64,000 bases of DNA from Salinimicrobium sp963739625 (GCA_963739625.1 CAVUAU010000017.1:1-64000); one strand, 5' to 3'; numbered from the stretch's first letter, positions 8,235-17,432 are shown. Numbers and translations: made by a program. Notes: generated from the letters alone by a model not told the origin.

Positions 8235-9692
8235 TTACAAAAGAGGAGACCAGAGTCTCCAGAAAGATTCCTTTAGCTTCCTAAAATGGGATCTGTGTCT
8301 CCAGTCTTCAAGAGAATTGGGAGAACATTCTTCAAGATCTCTGTTATATTGCTCTGTCATCTCCCGGGCAATTTTCTCACTATAGAAGATGGCGTTGATC
8401 TCAAAATTCAACATAAAGCTGCGGTTGTCCATATTTGCCGTTCCAACAGTAGAAAAGTTATCATCTATGACCATTGTTTTTGCGTGGACCATTCCTTTGC
8501 GATAGTGAAAAACTTCAACCCCGCTTTCAAGCATTTGCTCCACAAATGAGTTGGTGGCATGCCTGGCAACCCAGGAGTCTCCTTTATATGGAATAATGAT
8601 CTTCACATCAACTCCGCTCCTGCTTGCGGTGCACAGGGCCGTAAGTATCTCGGGATTGGGAATAAAGTAAGGGGTGGTGATCAAAATACTCTTTTCGGCG
8701 GTATGAATGGCGGTCAAAACTGCCTCCATAATGTTGGGAAAGTCTGTATCGGGCCCGCTGGCCACAATTTGGACTGCCACATCTTTATCTACGTTTACTT
8801 CGGGATAATAATCTTCTTTGATCTCAACTTTTTCGGGGGTAAGAAAATCCCAGTTGTAGAGAAATTGCGTTTGCAGTGCTTTAACTGCCTCCCCTTCAAT
8901 CCTTGAATGTGTATCGCGCCAGTAAAAATTAGAATATTTATCATTGAGATAAAAATGGCAAATGTTGATTCCGCCAACATACCCTATCCTGCCATCTATC
9001 ACAACGATTTTTCTATGGTTTCGATAATTGAGCTTTCGGTGCAAATTCCTGAACCATACAGGCTGGAAAGATGCCACCTCTACCCCGGCCTTTTTCATCC
9101 TCTTAAAGCCCTTGTTGCTCATTTCGCTACCCACGTAATCATAGCTCACCTTCACCTCCACCCCGCTTTGGCTCCTCTCACAAAGCACATCTATCACTTT
9201 ATTTCCAATTTCATCATCATTGAAAATATAATATTCTAAATGAATGTGGTTTTTAGCATTTTTGAGATCCTCAAGAAGTGAATCAAACATGTTATTCCCA
9301 TTTTGAAGGATCTTTACATGATTGCGAAGCGTGACCGGGCTTTTTTGGTTGTTTTGGAGCAGGTTGATGAGTTTTGCCTTTTTCTTAAGCACATGTTCTT
9401 CAGGATGATTGAGCTCATCCTTTCCCATGAGATATTTATTCTCCCACTTTTTGATCCTGTCGTGAGAATAGATCTCTTCTCTTTTAAAGATCTTGCTCTT
9501 GCGGTACTCCTGCCCAAAAAAGATGTAGATAAAAACGCCTACAAAGGGAAGGGCAATTAGGGCAAGAATAAAAGCTACTGTTTTTGTTGGATTGCCATTG
9601 TGCATCATCATATATCCTATGATCACAAGAGCAATAAAATAGTTGAGGATTAAAAGGGAACTCCAGATATTGTTGTTTATGTATTCAAGCAT
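8235..9692 (-). CDS. cls: cardiolipin synthase (phospholipase D type)
   Basis: 485 residues. Two N-terminal membrane helices (about 10-30 and 37-58) precede two PLD domains, each with an HKD motif: NHRKIVVIDGRIGYVGGINI near residue 225 and HAKTMVIDDNFSTVGTANMD near residue 400. Both are complete. The enzyme condenses two phosphatidylglycerols (or PG with another headgroup donor) into cardiolipin at the inner membrane. Its ATG directly abuts the stop of the upstream transglycosylase, which itself overlaps the hydrolase gene, so the three form one minus-strand operon. Confidence 0.94.
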   Translation of the reverse strand: MLEYINNNIWSSLLILNYFIALVIIGYMMMHNGNPTKTVAFILALIALPFVGVFIYIFFGQEYRKSKIFKREEIYSHDRIKKWENKYLMGKDELNHPEEHVLKKKAKLINLLQNNQKSPVTLRNHVKILQNGNNMFDSLLEDLKNAKNHIHLEYYIFNDDEIGNKVIDVLCERSQSGVEVKVSYDYVGSEMSNKGFKRMKKAGVEVASFQPVWFRNLHRKLNYRNHRKIVVIDGRIGYVGGINICHFYLNDKYSNFYWRDTHSRIEGEAVKALQTQFLYNWDFLTPEKVEIKEDYYPEVNVDKDVAVQIVASGPDTDFPNIMEAVLTAIHTAEKSILITTPYFIPNPEILTALCTASRSGVDVKIIIPYKGDSWVARHATNSFVEQMLESGVEVFHYRKGMVHAKTMVIDDNFSTVGTANMDNRSFMLNFEINAIFYSEKIAREMTEQYNRDLEECSPNSLEDWRHRSHFRKLKESFWRLWSPLL

Positions 9693-10619
9693 TTATTTGG
9701 GGAGCGAATAATAGCCTTTTTCCGGCAGTTCAATTAAATATTCTTTTCGGGATTTATTGTTAAGATGGGTTTCTCTCAACCACGGATTGTGGATCTTTAG
9801 TATCTTATAATTGATATCAAATTTTCTGGCAAACCTGGCAAAATCAGTAACAGCAGTATCTATCTTGATCTTGTAGGATGGAACATCCTTGTAAAGGTCT
9901 TTTTGCCTGAAGTTAAAACCATACTTATCGGGGTGATTCATGATCTCCTTAAGCGCAAGAATTCTAAACACGTACCTGCCGGTCTCCTCGCCCAGCAGTA
10001 GATCGTAGTAGTTATTCACTTCCTGCCGTTCCTGCTGGTTGGAAATCCCGAAGTTGCCTGCGTTGTAAGCTGCCGCCGCAAGCGTCCATGACCCAAGTTT
10101 TTCCTTAGATTTCTTCAGGTAATCTGCAGCGACGCGGGTGGATTTCTCAATGTTGTAGCGTTCATCTACATTGTCGTTGATCTCCAGCCCGTATTCTTTT
10201 CCGGTAGATTCCATGATCTGCCAGAAGCCTCTCGCACCGGCCGGGGAAACAGCATTGGTAAGGCCGCTTTCAATAACCGCCAGGTATTTGAAATCATCGG
10301 GTACTCCTTCTTCAGCAAGAATTGGCTCAATAACGGGAAAATACTTATTGGCCCGCTTGAACAGCAGCAAAGTATTGGACTGCCAGTAGGTGTTCACCAG
10401 CAGTTCCCTGTCCATTCGTTCATAAATATCCGGCAATTCTACAGGAACTTCTTCGCCGGCAAATTCAAGATCTTCGGGCATTGGAAGCGCATAGACATTA
10501 TAGTCATTGATCATCTTTTTTTCCTGATTCTCATCACTTGGGGCATCCTGTACTGCATTTATACTTATTCCACAAACTGCCACCAAACCTCCTGCAATAA
10601 GTATGTGCTTTATGCTCAT
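9693..10619 (-). CDS. lytic murein transglycosylase, SLT domain (MltD-like)
   Basis: 308 residues with a hydrophobic export signal (HILIAGGLVAVCGISINA). The SLT domain begins near residue 105: FKYLAVIESGLTNAVSPAGA holds the catalytic Glu, followed by RGFWQIMESTGKEYGLEIND and the AAYNAGNFGI motif. The enzyme cleaves the MurNAc-GlcNAc bond to give 1,6-anhydro ends. There are no LysM repeats at the C-terminus, unlike E. coli MltD, so wall binding must be achieved otherwise. Its ATG overlaps the stop of the upstream hydrolase by 4 bases (ATGA) and it abuts cls, implying translational coupling in an envelope operon. Confidence 0.92.
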   Translation of the reverse strand: MSIKHILIAGGLVAVCGISINAVQDAPSDENQEKKMINDYNVYALPMPEDLEFAGEEVPVELPDIYERMDRELLVNTYWQSNTLLLFKRANKYFPVIEPILAEEGVPDDFKYLAVIESGLTNAVSPAGARGFWQIMESTGKEYGLEINDNVDERYNIEKSTRVAADYLKKSKEKLGSWTLAAAAYNAGNFGISNQQERQEVNNYYDLLLGEETGRYVFRILALKEIMNHPDKYGFNFRQKDLYKDVPSYKIKIDTAVTDFARFARKFDINYKILKIHNPWLRETHLNNKSRKEYLIELPEKGYYSLPK

Positions 10620-11332
10620 TGTTTTTCTTTTTTAATTTTCTGAATTTCTTTTTCTGTATCTAATTTTCCAGTTTCAATGATTTCTTCCAGGTGCTCATTA
10701 AACCACCTGAAGCGGTTGATTATCATGATATGAGTTCCACCTTCCACGGTAATGCAGCCTTTGATATATCTATAGGGCAAAATCTCATCTTTATCTCCAT
10801 GAATGTGCACCACTCCCGGCAAAGGACTGGTACGATCCCAACACACCATTTTTTCAATGGCCCAGTCAAGATAACGTGTGTCTGTGATAGAAAGGTACTT
10901 TTTATAAAGCTGAACCCGTTTTTTAGCAAAATCTCCCATTACCAGGTTCTCAAAAGCATCAACATGACTTGCCAGTGAGGTGGGCAAAACTTTGAAAAGA
11001 CCGGTACGCCTGGCAAGTTTCATCCTGCGCGGCAACTCTTCTTTGGTTTTGACGCTCGAGATAATAATCACCCTCAGCGGATCCAAAAATTGCGCCATTT
11101 CCTGCACGACCACGCCGCCAAAAGAAACTCCTATTAAGACAGGATTTTCATGTTTTACACGGCTACACATTCGCCTCGAATAATCTTCCAGGCTCTCCTT
11201 TTTCTTCGGAAGCAGCCAGTCCAGCCAGTGAATTTTGAATTTTTCCTTCGGAAGTTCTATCTTTTCAAAGATTGTAGGGTTTGCCGCGAGACCAGGCATG
11301 CAGTAAACATGGATAATAGAAGGATTCTTCAT
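10616..11332 (-). CDS. alpha/beta-fold hydrolase
   Basis: 238 residues of a compact alpha/beta hydrolase. HVYCMPGLAANPTIFE provides the oxyanion region, and the nucleophile elbow is LIGVSFGGVVVQE (Ser near residue 87). The acid is likely in HIHGDKDEILP and the His in EGGTHIMIINR. There is no signal peptide, so it should be cytoplasmic. Substrate cannot be predicted. It is the first gene of the minus-strand group with the transglycosylase and cardiolipin synthase, with a 4-base overlap. Confidence 0.85.
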   Translation of the reverse strand: MKNPSIIHVYCMPGLAANPTIFEKIELPKEKFKIHWLDWLLPKKKESLEDYSRRMCSRVKHENPVLIGVSFGGVVVQEMAQFLDPLRVIIISSVKTKEELPRRMKLARRTGLFKVLPTSLASHVDAFENLVMGDFAKKRVQLYKKYLSITDTRYLDWAIEKMVCWDRTSPLPGVVHIHGDKDEILPYRYIKGCITVEGGTHIMIINRFRWFNEHLEEIIETGKLDTEKEIQKIKKEKQ

Positions 11333-11546
11333 ACTTCACAGCCCTTACAGCCGAAAATTCTCTTAAAAAACGTTAACTTTATGTCCAAATTTAATGGGAT
11401 TTTGCCGGCTTCCAATGCACTTTAAGATAAAATTTTCTTCGGAAAATACACCTATACCCTACCCGAAGCCCTCAACTTAAAAAGGTTCCTCTACAGGAAT
11501 GGCTGAATTTTTGATGTCAACTTTAGAAATAATACTATAAAATCCA

Positions 11547-11846
11547 ATGGAAACTGAATTATCTGTTATTGAAAATGAATTTCTTCGTCAATTCGAATGC
11601 GAAATTGACGGGGATCTTGCCAAAATTGAATATTCCCAGCAGGATAGAAAAATCTTCCTCACTAAACTGGTTATGAGTGAAAGCCTTAAAAAAGAAGGAT
11701 ATATGGACCCTTTTATTGCGCGGGTTCTCGAAATTATTAAGGAGAAGAATATCAGTGTGATGCCCACCAGCCCTGCAGTGGTTCGCTATATGAAAAAGCA
11801 CCGAAGAAAATATAAAGATATGTTGCCCGTGGGCATCAACATCTAA
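11547..11846 (+). CDS. small GNAT-like N-acetyltransferase (PF14542 type)
   Basis: A 99-residue minimal GCN5-like domain of the YjdJ/Acetyltransf_CG group: GDLAKIEYSQQDRKIFLTKL, VMSESLKKEGYMDPFIARVL, then ISVMPTSPAVVRYMKKH. These mini-GNATs lack the first strands of full GNATs and have no established substrate. The gene is convergent with mtaB and the last 4 bases overlap its end. Confidence 0.8.
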   Translation: METELSVIENEFLRQFECEIDGDLAKIEYSQQDRKIFLTKLVMSESLKKEGYMDPFIARVLEIIKEKNISVMPTSPAVVRYMKKHRRKYKDMLPVGINI

Positions 11847-13186
11847 GCCAGCGCCGGCTCCTCTACATACTCAAACCTTACCAGCCCGTCTTCATCTATC
11901 CTGGTAAGTTTGATTTGGTGTAAAGTATTGACCAATTCAGGATTCCAGGGAGTTTTCACTTTCACATAATTTTCTGTGAACCCATGGATGTAACCCTCTT
12001 TATTTTCTCCTTCAAAAAGTACAGTCTTGATTTTTCCCAGCTGAGATTCGTAAAAAGCTCTTCTTTTTTTAGCCGAAAGTCCCCGCAACATCTTGCTTCT
12101 CTTCTTGCGGACCTTTAGAGGCACCACTACTTCCATTTCAGCCGCAGGAGTATTATCTCTTTCTGAATAAGTAAAAACGTGTAGGTAAGAAATATTCAGC
12201 CCGTTTAGAAAATTATATGTGTCCAGGAAATGCTCGTCGCTCTCACCGGGAAAACCAACAATTACATCAACACCTATACATGCATCGGGCATCGTGTCCT
12301 TAATTTTTGAAACCCTGTCTACATAAAGCTCCCGCATGTAACGGCGGCGCATAGCCTTAAGAATATCATTGCTTCCGCTTTGCAAAGGCACATGAAAATG
12401 CGGCACAAAAGAATTGCTTTGCGAAACATATTCTATCGTCTCATTTTTCAGCAGGTTGGGCTCAATAGAAGAAATCCGCAGTCTTTCAATGCCATCAACA
12501 GCGTCAAGCGCTTTTACAAGGTCAAGAAAAGTGTGCTCGTGCTTTTTATTTCCGAATTCACCTTTTCCATAGTCCCCAATATTCACCCCGGTAAGGACGA
12601 TCTCTTTTATGCCCTTTTCACTGATCTTCTTCGCATTCTCCAAAACATTTTCCAGAGTGTCACTCCTAGATATCCCTCTCGCCAGCGGAATGGTACAATA
12701 GGTACATTTATAATCGCAGCCATCCTGCACCTTGAGGAAGGCGCGGGTACGGTCACCAAAGGAGTAAGAACCCACATAAAAATCGGCTTCTTCGATCTCG
12801 CAGGAATGCACCTCGCCCATCTCATTTTTGGTAAGATCGTTCAAATAGTTCGTAATCTTAAATTTTTCGGTCGCACCCAAAACAAGATCTACACCATCCA
12901 CGGCAGCCAGTTCTTCAGGCTTTAACTGCGCATAGCAGCCCACCGCGATCACAAAAGCATCTTCGTTAGCCTTTTGAGCGTGTTTTACAATGGTTTTAAA
13001 GCGTTTATCTGCATTATCTGTGACCGAGCAGGTGTTGATCACATATATATCTGCAGCTTCAGAAAAATCTACCCGTTGAAAGCCTTCATCTTTGAAGCTT
13101 CGGGCGATGGTAGAGGTTTCTGAAAAATTTAATTTACAACCAAGGGTATAAAACGCGACTTTTTTCTGGCTTTCCATAATGCTCAA
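11843..13186 (-). CDS. mtaB: tRNA (N6-threonylcarbamoyladenosine(37)-C2)-methylthiotransferase
   Basis: 447 residues, radical-SAM methylthiotransferase. The N-terminal UPF0004 domain has the three cluster cysteines in YTLGCKLNF, INTCSVTDNADKRF and AVGCYAQL. The radical-SAM triad is CDYKCTYCTIPLARG (near residue 155). The C-terminal TRAM-like part is TVLFEGENKEGYIHGF onward. KLNFSET and the spacing are of MtaB type, not MiaB or RimO. It converts t6A37 to ms2t6A37 in ANN-decoding tRNAs using two 4Fe-4S clusters. ATG at 13186 gives MSIMESQKK; a second ATG at 13177 is an alternative start. Confidence 0.94.
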   Translation of the reverse strand: MSIMESQKKVAFYTLGCKLNFSETSTIARSFKDEGFQRVDFSEAADIYVINTCSVTDNADKRFKTIVKHAQKANEDAFVIAVGCYAQLKPEELAAVDGVDLVLGATEKFKITNYLNDLTKNEMGEVHSCEIEEADFYVGSYSFGDRTRAFLKVQDGCDYKCTYCTIPLARGISRSDTLENVLENAKKISEKGIKEIVLTGVNIGDYGKGEFGNKKHEHTFLDLVKALDAVDGIERLRISSIEPNLLKNETIEYVSQSNSFVPHFHVPLQSGSNDILKAMRRRYMRELYVDRVSKIKDTMPDACIGVDVIVGFPGESDEHFLDTYNFLNGLNISYLHVFTYSERDNTPAAEMEVVVPLKVRKKRSKMLRGLSAKKRRAFYESQLGKIKTVLFEGENKEGYIHGFTENYVKVKTPWNPELVNTLHQIKLTRIDEDGLVRFEYVEEPALA

Positions 13187-13292
13187 ATCAGAGAGATCCC
13201 GATAATGATCAGAATCTCAATTACTTAATCGGTTTTTCAAAATCTTTTTGAAAGGTTGCAAAGATACCAACTAAAGTTGGTAATTAAAAGTG

Positions 13293-13535
13293 TCCAGTGA
13301 TCATTGAGCAGTAGATAGATTCCGCTAGAAAGTGCGTGAAAACAAGAGATGTCAAAAATGACATTTTTGAGAGGTATTGGGCTAAAGCCCTTTTTCGAAG
13401 AGAAATCTTTTGAACCCCCGGATAAATCCGGAGGCAATTCTTTATCTCTTAAATGAATTCCGGTATCTTCTAAAAACGTTCGGAAAATTCCTTGCAGAAA
13501 ACAAGAGGTTCCAAAAATGACATTTTTGAGTATCT
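13293..13535. repeat. repeat-rich gap upstream of the 86-aa gene
   Basis: The gap 13187-13555 holds no convincing gene; a minus-strand ORF here is an artefact of the repeats. It contains an inverted 7-bp-period stretch (CAGTGATCATTGAGCAGT near 13295), two copies of the imperfect palindrome CAAAAATGACATTTTTG (13353-13369 and 13512-13528) and one copy of the two-hairpin repeat (GGGCTAAAGCCC at 13379-13390, then CCGGATAAATCCGG up to 13434). The phrase AAAACAAGAG precedes the palindrome both times, showing it is a longer dispersed unit. Confidence 0.75.
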
Positions 13536-13555
13536 TGTAAGAAATTCCATTAGTA

Positions 13556-13816
13556 ATGAGTTTTGGAAGCGCCTTTGGAGCCATTGTTAGCCTGAAGAAC
13601 AACAGGAGATCAAAATCTGGCAGAACAGAAAATTACCTTTCCGGAAAAGAAACCCTTGGCGGAATCAAAAGCCACCGCACCCCTTCGGCAGAGGAGCTGC
13701 AGGAGATTAGAAAAAGGTTGCAGGCAGAGCAGAAGGCAAGACAGCAAAAGATCTATGGCTTTGCCGCAGTTTTCATCCTGCTGATGCTTATCTTTTTCTT
13801 CTACTTTATGTTCTAA
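13556..13816 (+). CDS. small single-pass membrane protein, unknown function
   Basis: 86 residues from ATG 13556. A glycine/serine-rich N-terminus (MSFGSAFGAIVSLKNNRRSK) is followed by a basic region, a helix with charge repeats (SAEELQEIRKRLQAEQKARQ) and one C-terminal membrane helix (IYGFAAVFILLMLIFFFYFM). Small proteins starting MSFG with this layout recur in Flavobacteria without known function. The gene lies between copies of dispersed repeats on both sides, and its start lies only 20-30 bases from one of them. Confidence 0.65.
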   Translation: MSFGSAFGAIVSLKNNRRSKSGRTENYLSGKETLGGIKSHRTPSAEELQEIRKRLQAEQKARQQKIYGFAAVFILLMLIFFFYFMF

Positions 13817-14164
13817 AAACCAGAGGTGTCAAAAATGACATTTTTGAGAAGTATTAGGCTAAAGCCCTTTTAGAAGAGAAATTTTTGAACCTCCGGATAA
13901 ATCCGGAGGCAGTTCAATTTTTTGACTCCCATTCTGAACCTGAAAGGATCTTATAAAATGACATTTTCGAGAGATGTTGGGCTAAAGCCCTTTTTAATGA
14001 AGAGCTTCCTTTCCTCCGGATAAATCCGGGGGCTATTCAATTATTTTCAGAAAAATGATCCTTTTTCAGAAGCCTTTGGATAGATCCTGAGCAAAGATCT
14101 GCTGCCTGCTCACAGAACTCCGAAAAACTGATCACTGACCACTGATCACTGACCACTGATCACT
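13817..14164. repeat. two two-hairpin repeats and a heptad tandem repeat
   Basis: Between the 86-aa gene and the GlmU-like gene lie two copies of the same unit: CAAAAATGACATTTTTG at 13830-13846 with GGCTAAAGCCC and CCTCCGGATAAATCCGGAGG to 13911, and a second at about 13954-14036. At 14127-14164 there is a tandem repeat with 7-bp period (ACTGATC alternating with ACTGACC, about five units) ending within the stop codon of the next minus-strand gene. No gene is seen here. Confidence 0.75.
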
Positions 14165-15335
14165 ATTCTCTCCTATACTTCTTTGTCTCCTCGAAAACGT
14201 GCTCGAGAATAGCCTTGTCTTCTTCAGAAAATTCAATAGCTCGTCTTGCCATTACTTTTTCGGCGACCTCAAAGGCTTTGCTGGTAAGGTAGGTCGTGGT
14301 ACCGCCGCTGCCGCCCCAGCTAAAGCTCGGGATGAAATTCCGCGGAAAACCTGCGCCAAAGATATTTGCGCTCACGCCAACAACAGTTCCTGTATTGAAC
14401 ATGGTGTTTATTCCGCATTTACTGTGGTCGCCCATCATTAAGCCGCAGAACTGCAATCCTGTAGGCGCAAACCTGCCGGAGGCATAATCCCACAAACGAA
14501 CTTCGGCGTAATTATTTTTAAGATTGGAAGTATTGGTATCGGCGCCAAGGTTACACCATTCGCCCAAAACAGAATTTCCCAGGAAACCGTCGTGGCCTTT
14601 ATTAGAGTAGCCGAAAATGACAGAATTATTGACCTCTCCGCCAACCTTTGAATGCGGTCCAACCGTGGTAGGTCCGTAGATCTTTGCACCCAATTTAAGC
14701 GTTGAGTGATCGCATAAAACAAATGGGCCACGCACAATAGATCCTTCCATAATTTCGGCATCGGCACCAATATAAATAGGTCCTTCCGAAGCATTTAAAA
14801 TGGCACATTCCACTTTTGCTCCCTCCTCTAAAAAGACATTTTCGGGGGCTACTACCTGGTTAGTCTTTGAAATTGGCTGACTCTTCCTGCCTTCGGTAAG
14901 CAGTTCAAAATCGGCTGCTATGGCCTCTCCATTTAATTTAAAAATATCCCAGGTATGTTCAATACGAAAGGCTTTTCCTTCAAGTTCAATACTCGTACAC
15001 TTATCAAATTCTACATCCTCCTCCTCGTGAGCAAAAAACGCGACCACATCTTCATCATAAAAGATCGCTTCTTTCGGCTGCAGGTTCTTAATCTGCTCCA
15101 CCAGTTCTACAGTTGGTAAAAAAGATGCATTGATCATGATGTTCTCCTCCATCTCCACCATAGGCCATTTTTCTGACAAATAATCTTCGGTGATGGTAGA
15201 AGTGGTAGTGTTAAGATATTTCTCCCATTTTTCACGAATGCTGAGAATTCCAATACGCATATCGGCCACCGGCCTGGTGAAGGTGAATGGCAGGAACTGA
15301 TCGCGGGCAGGGCCGTCAAAAAGAATGTAATTCAT
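14163..15335 (-). CDS. GlmU family sugar-nucleotidyltransferase-like protein
   Basis: 390 residues. The N-terminal half resembles a nucleotidyltransferase but lacks the classical GxGTRM loop (ILFDGPARDQFLPFTFTRPV instead). The C-terminal half is a left-handed beta-helix with hexapeptide repeats: APENVFLEEGAKVECAILNA, GPIYIGADAEIMEGSIVRGP, GPTTVGPHSKVGGEVNNSVI. It then has the conserved HDGFLGNSVLGEWCNLGADT and FCGLMMGDHSKCGINTMFNT. Proteins of this type are annotated as GlmU-like in Bacteroidota. An acyl- or nucleotidyltransferase role on a sugar is inferred from fold only. rpmE2 lies upstream on the same strand, separated by a terminator. Confidence 0.85.
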   Translation of the reverse strand: MNYILFDGPARDQFLPFTFTRPVADMRIGILSIREKWEKYLNTTTSTITEDYLSEKWPMVEMEENIMINASFLPTVELVEQIKNLQPKEAIFYDEDVVAFFAHEEEDVEFDKCTSIELEGKAFRIEHTWDIFKLNGEAIAADFELLTEGRKSQPISKTNQVVAPENVFLEEGAKVECAILNASEGPIYIGADAEIMEGSIVRGPFVLCDHSTLKLGAKIYGPTTVGPHSKVGGEVNNSVIFGYSNKGHDGFLGNSVLGEWCNLGADTNTSNLKNNYAEVRLWDYASGRFAPTGLQFCGLMMGDHSKCGINTMFNTGTVVGVSANIFGAGFPRNFIPSFSWGGSGGTTTYLTSKAFEVAEKVMARRAIEFSEEDKAILEHVFEETKKYRRE

Positions 15336-15417
15336 GGCTGGTAAATTTGAAGGTAAAGATACAGGTTAATCTGCAGCATAAAAAGGTCGATTAAAGTCCT
15401 TTTTTAGAAGAAGATCA

Positions 15418-15449
15418 ACAAAAAAAGCCTCCGTGTTCGGGAGGCTTTC
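15418..15449 (-). terminator. intrinsic terminator after rpmE2
   Basis: On the minus strand the arms AGCCTCC and GGAGGCT enclose a six-base loop and are followed by TTTTTTT. Confidence 0.85.
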
Positions 15450-15468
15450 AAATATGCTGTACAGGAAA

Positions 15469-15720
15469 TTACTTTTTGAATTTCGCGTATTTGTTCTTGA
15501 ACTTGTCGATACGACCGGCAGTATCCAAAAGTTTGGCTTTCCCAGTGTAGAACGGGTGAGAAGTTCTGGAGATCTCCAACTTCACCAAAGGATATTCCGC
15601 ACCATCAACTTCAATAGTTTCTTTTGTCTTCGCGGTAGATTTAGTGATAAAAACCTCGTCATTTGACATGTCTTTAAAAGCTACCAGTCTATAATTTTCC
15701 GGATGGATTCCCTGCTTCAT
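15469..15720 (-). CDS. rpmE2: 50S ribosomal protein L31, type B
   Basis: 83 residues starting at ATG 15720 (MKQGIHPENYRLVAFKDMSN); the longer frame upstream has no family support. ISRTSHPFYTGKAKLLDTAG is the L31 signature. The zinc-binding cysteines of type A L31 are absent, so this is the type B, zinc-independent form that bridges the subunits. It is a monocistronic gene with its own terminator. Confidence 0.96.
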   Translation of the reverse strand: MKQGIHPENYRLVAFKDMSNDEVFITKSTAKTKETIEVDGAEYPLVKLEISRTSHPFYTGKAKLLDTAGRIDKFKNKYAKFKK

Positions 15721-15846
15721 CTCTTTATTCTTTAAAATCTTGTAATTTTTTCGAGGTGCAAATTTAACCAATTTTTGTAATTCAACAACTATTGAGACAT
15801 AATTTTACGCGAAAAATAACTTTTCTTTTAACATGTAACGTTTTGC

Positions 15847-15854
15847 TATATTTG
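15847..15854 (+). promoter_or_regulatory. candidate -7 box TATATTTG
   Basis: Fits the TAnnTTTG consensus, 35 bases before the ATG of the DUF4199 gene. Confidence 0.45.
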
Positions 15855-15889
15855 TTCACTAACCCGGAGTAACCAATTATTCGAAAAAA

Positions 15890-16408
15890 ATGGAAGAATC
15901 TACTTCAATCAAACCAGTTGCCTATACCTATGGCGGCCTTTTGGCAATCTACTCTATTCTGGTGCTCGTATTAATTTACGTTTTTAATATTGCCCAGGAT
16001 AATTGGGTGGTAGGCATCATAAACTTTATTATTACTGTCATTATTTTTGTCATGGCCATTAAAACCTACAAAACTAAAAATGGCGGATTTCTAAGCCTCA
16101 AGGAAGCCCTCAAAACAGGTCTTGCTGTTGCAGCTATTGCAGGTGTAATCACTGCAATTTACGCTTTTATTCATTATACTTTTGTATACCCCGAGTTTGG
16201 TGAAGTAATTCGCGATCAAGCCACCCTTCAAATGACCGAACAGGGACTGTCTGATGCCCAACAGCAACAGGCCCTTAGTATGACCTCCTTTACCAGCAGT
16301 CCAATTTTTATTGCGACAATGAGTTTGTTGTCAAGCCTGTTCTTTGGTTTTATAATATCATTAATTGCCGGCGCAATTATGAAACACAATAGGCCTTATA
16401 CAGCATAA
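15890..16408 (+). CDS. DUF4199 domain membrane protein
   Basis: 172 residues with four membrane helices (roughly 13-33, 40-58, 78-100, 140-165). The conserved loop YKTKNGGFLSLKEALKTGLA lies between helices 2 and 3, and AQQQQALSMTSF comes before helix 4. This is the DUF4199 architecture found almost only in Bacteroidota, of unknown function, and typically encoded directly before a family 2 glycosyltransferase exactly as here (10 bases between). A role linked to lipid-carried glycan synthesis is inferred from that pairing. Confidence 0.88.
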   Translation: MEESTSIKPVAYTYGGLLAIYSILVLVLIYVFNIAQDNWVVGIINFIITVIIFVMAIKTYKTKNGGFLSLKEALKTGLAVAAIAGVITAIYAFIHYTFVYPEFGEVIRDQATLQMTEQGLSDAQQQQALSMTSFTSSPIFIATMSLLSSLFFGFIISLIAGAIMKHNRPYTA

Positions 16409-16418
16409 AAAATTATAA

Positions 16419-17379
16419 ATGCAGTTATCAATCGTCATCCCGCTTCTTAACGAAGAAGAATCTTTGAACGAATTATACAATTGGATCGCATCTGTCATGC
16501 GGTCCAATTCTTTTTCTTATGAAGTGATTTTCATTGATGACGGTAGCACAGATGATTCCTGGAAGATCATCAAAAAGATCTCTGCGGAAGATCCTTTTGT
16601 AAAAGGAGTAAAGTTTAACCGCAATTACGGAAAATCGCAGGCGCTGCACGTGGGTTTTGAAAAAGCCGAAGGTGACGTGGTTATCACTATGGATGCCGAC
16701 CTGCAGGATAATCCTGAAGAAATCCCCGAACTTTACGACCTTATCACCAATCAAAAATATGATCTAATTTCCGGCTGGAAAAAAAAGCGCTACGACTCGG
16801 TCTTGTCCAAAAACCTTCCCTCCAAGCTTTTTAATGCAGCTGCGAGAAAAACTTCAGGATTAAAACTTCACGACTTCAACTGCGGATTAAAAGCATACCG
16901 AAAGTCGGTAGTGAAGAACATTGATGTCTACGGCGAAATGCACCGCTATATTCCTGTACTGGCCAAAAACGCAGGCTATTCCAGGATTGGTGAAAAAGTA
17001 GTACAACATCAAAAACGAAAATACGGCCAGCACGAAATTTGGGGCCGAGCGTTTTATCAACGGGTTTCTGGATCTTATTACCATTTGGTTCCTCTCTAAA
17101 TTTGGCAAACGTCCCATGCACTTTTTTGGAGCGCTGGGAATTTTGATGTTTTTCGTAGGTTTTCTTGCTGCCGCATGGATTGGCGCCTCGAAGCTCTACA
17201 AACTCTATCACGGTCTGCCTAACATTTTGGTTACCAACAATCCCTGGTTCTACATTTCTCTTACCACAATGATCATTGGGACCTTGTTATTTCTCGCCGG
17301 TTTCCTGGGGGAACTCATTCTGCGCAGCAGCCGCGAAAAGGAAAGGTACCGCATCAGCGAAACAACAGGAGAGTTTTAA
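16419..17379 (+). pseudogene. polyprenyl-phosphate glycosyltransferase family 2, single-base frameshift
   Basis: One gene read in two frames. The first (16419 on) is a GT2 domain: LSIVIPLLNEEESLNELYNW, VIFIDDGSTDDSW, then VVITMDADLQDNPEEIPELY with the DxD-type motif. It breaks after HQKRKYG at 17027. Skipping one C of the GGCC at 17025-17028 continues as STKFGAERFINGFLDLITIW and two C-terminal membrane helices to 17379, giving 319 residues, the usual length. Relatives (GtrB/DPM1-like) transfer a sugar from a nucleotide donor to polyprenyl phosphate at the cytoplasmic face. It follows DUF4199 by 10 bases. The indel may be a sequencing error; as written, the first frame ends in an aberrant 20-residue tail. 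Confidence 0.85.
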
Positions 17380-17401
17380 TTCCCTTTCCCACATAAATCC
17401 T

Positions 17402-17409
17402 TATTTTTG
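17402..17409 (+). promoter_or_regulatory. candidate -7 box TATTTTTG
   Basis: Fits TAnnTTTG, 24 bases before the phosphosugar mutase ATG. Confidence 0.45.
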
Positions 17410-17432
17410 TTGCTGTAAAAATTGACAGCATC

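Noticed and set aside
12380..12925. 181-codon ORF antisense to mtaB
   Set aside because: Antisense shadow; mtaB motifs on the other strand are complete.
13237..13602. 121-codon minus-strand ORF between mtaB and the 86-aa gene
   Set aside because: It is composed largely of dispersed repeat sequence (translated hairpins) and has no protein-like pattern.
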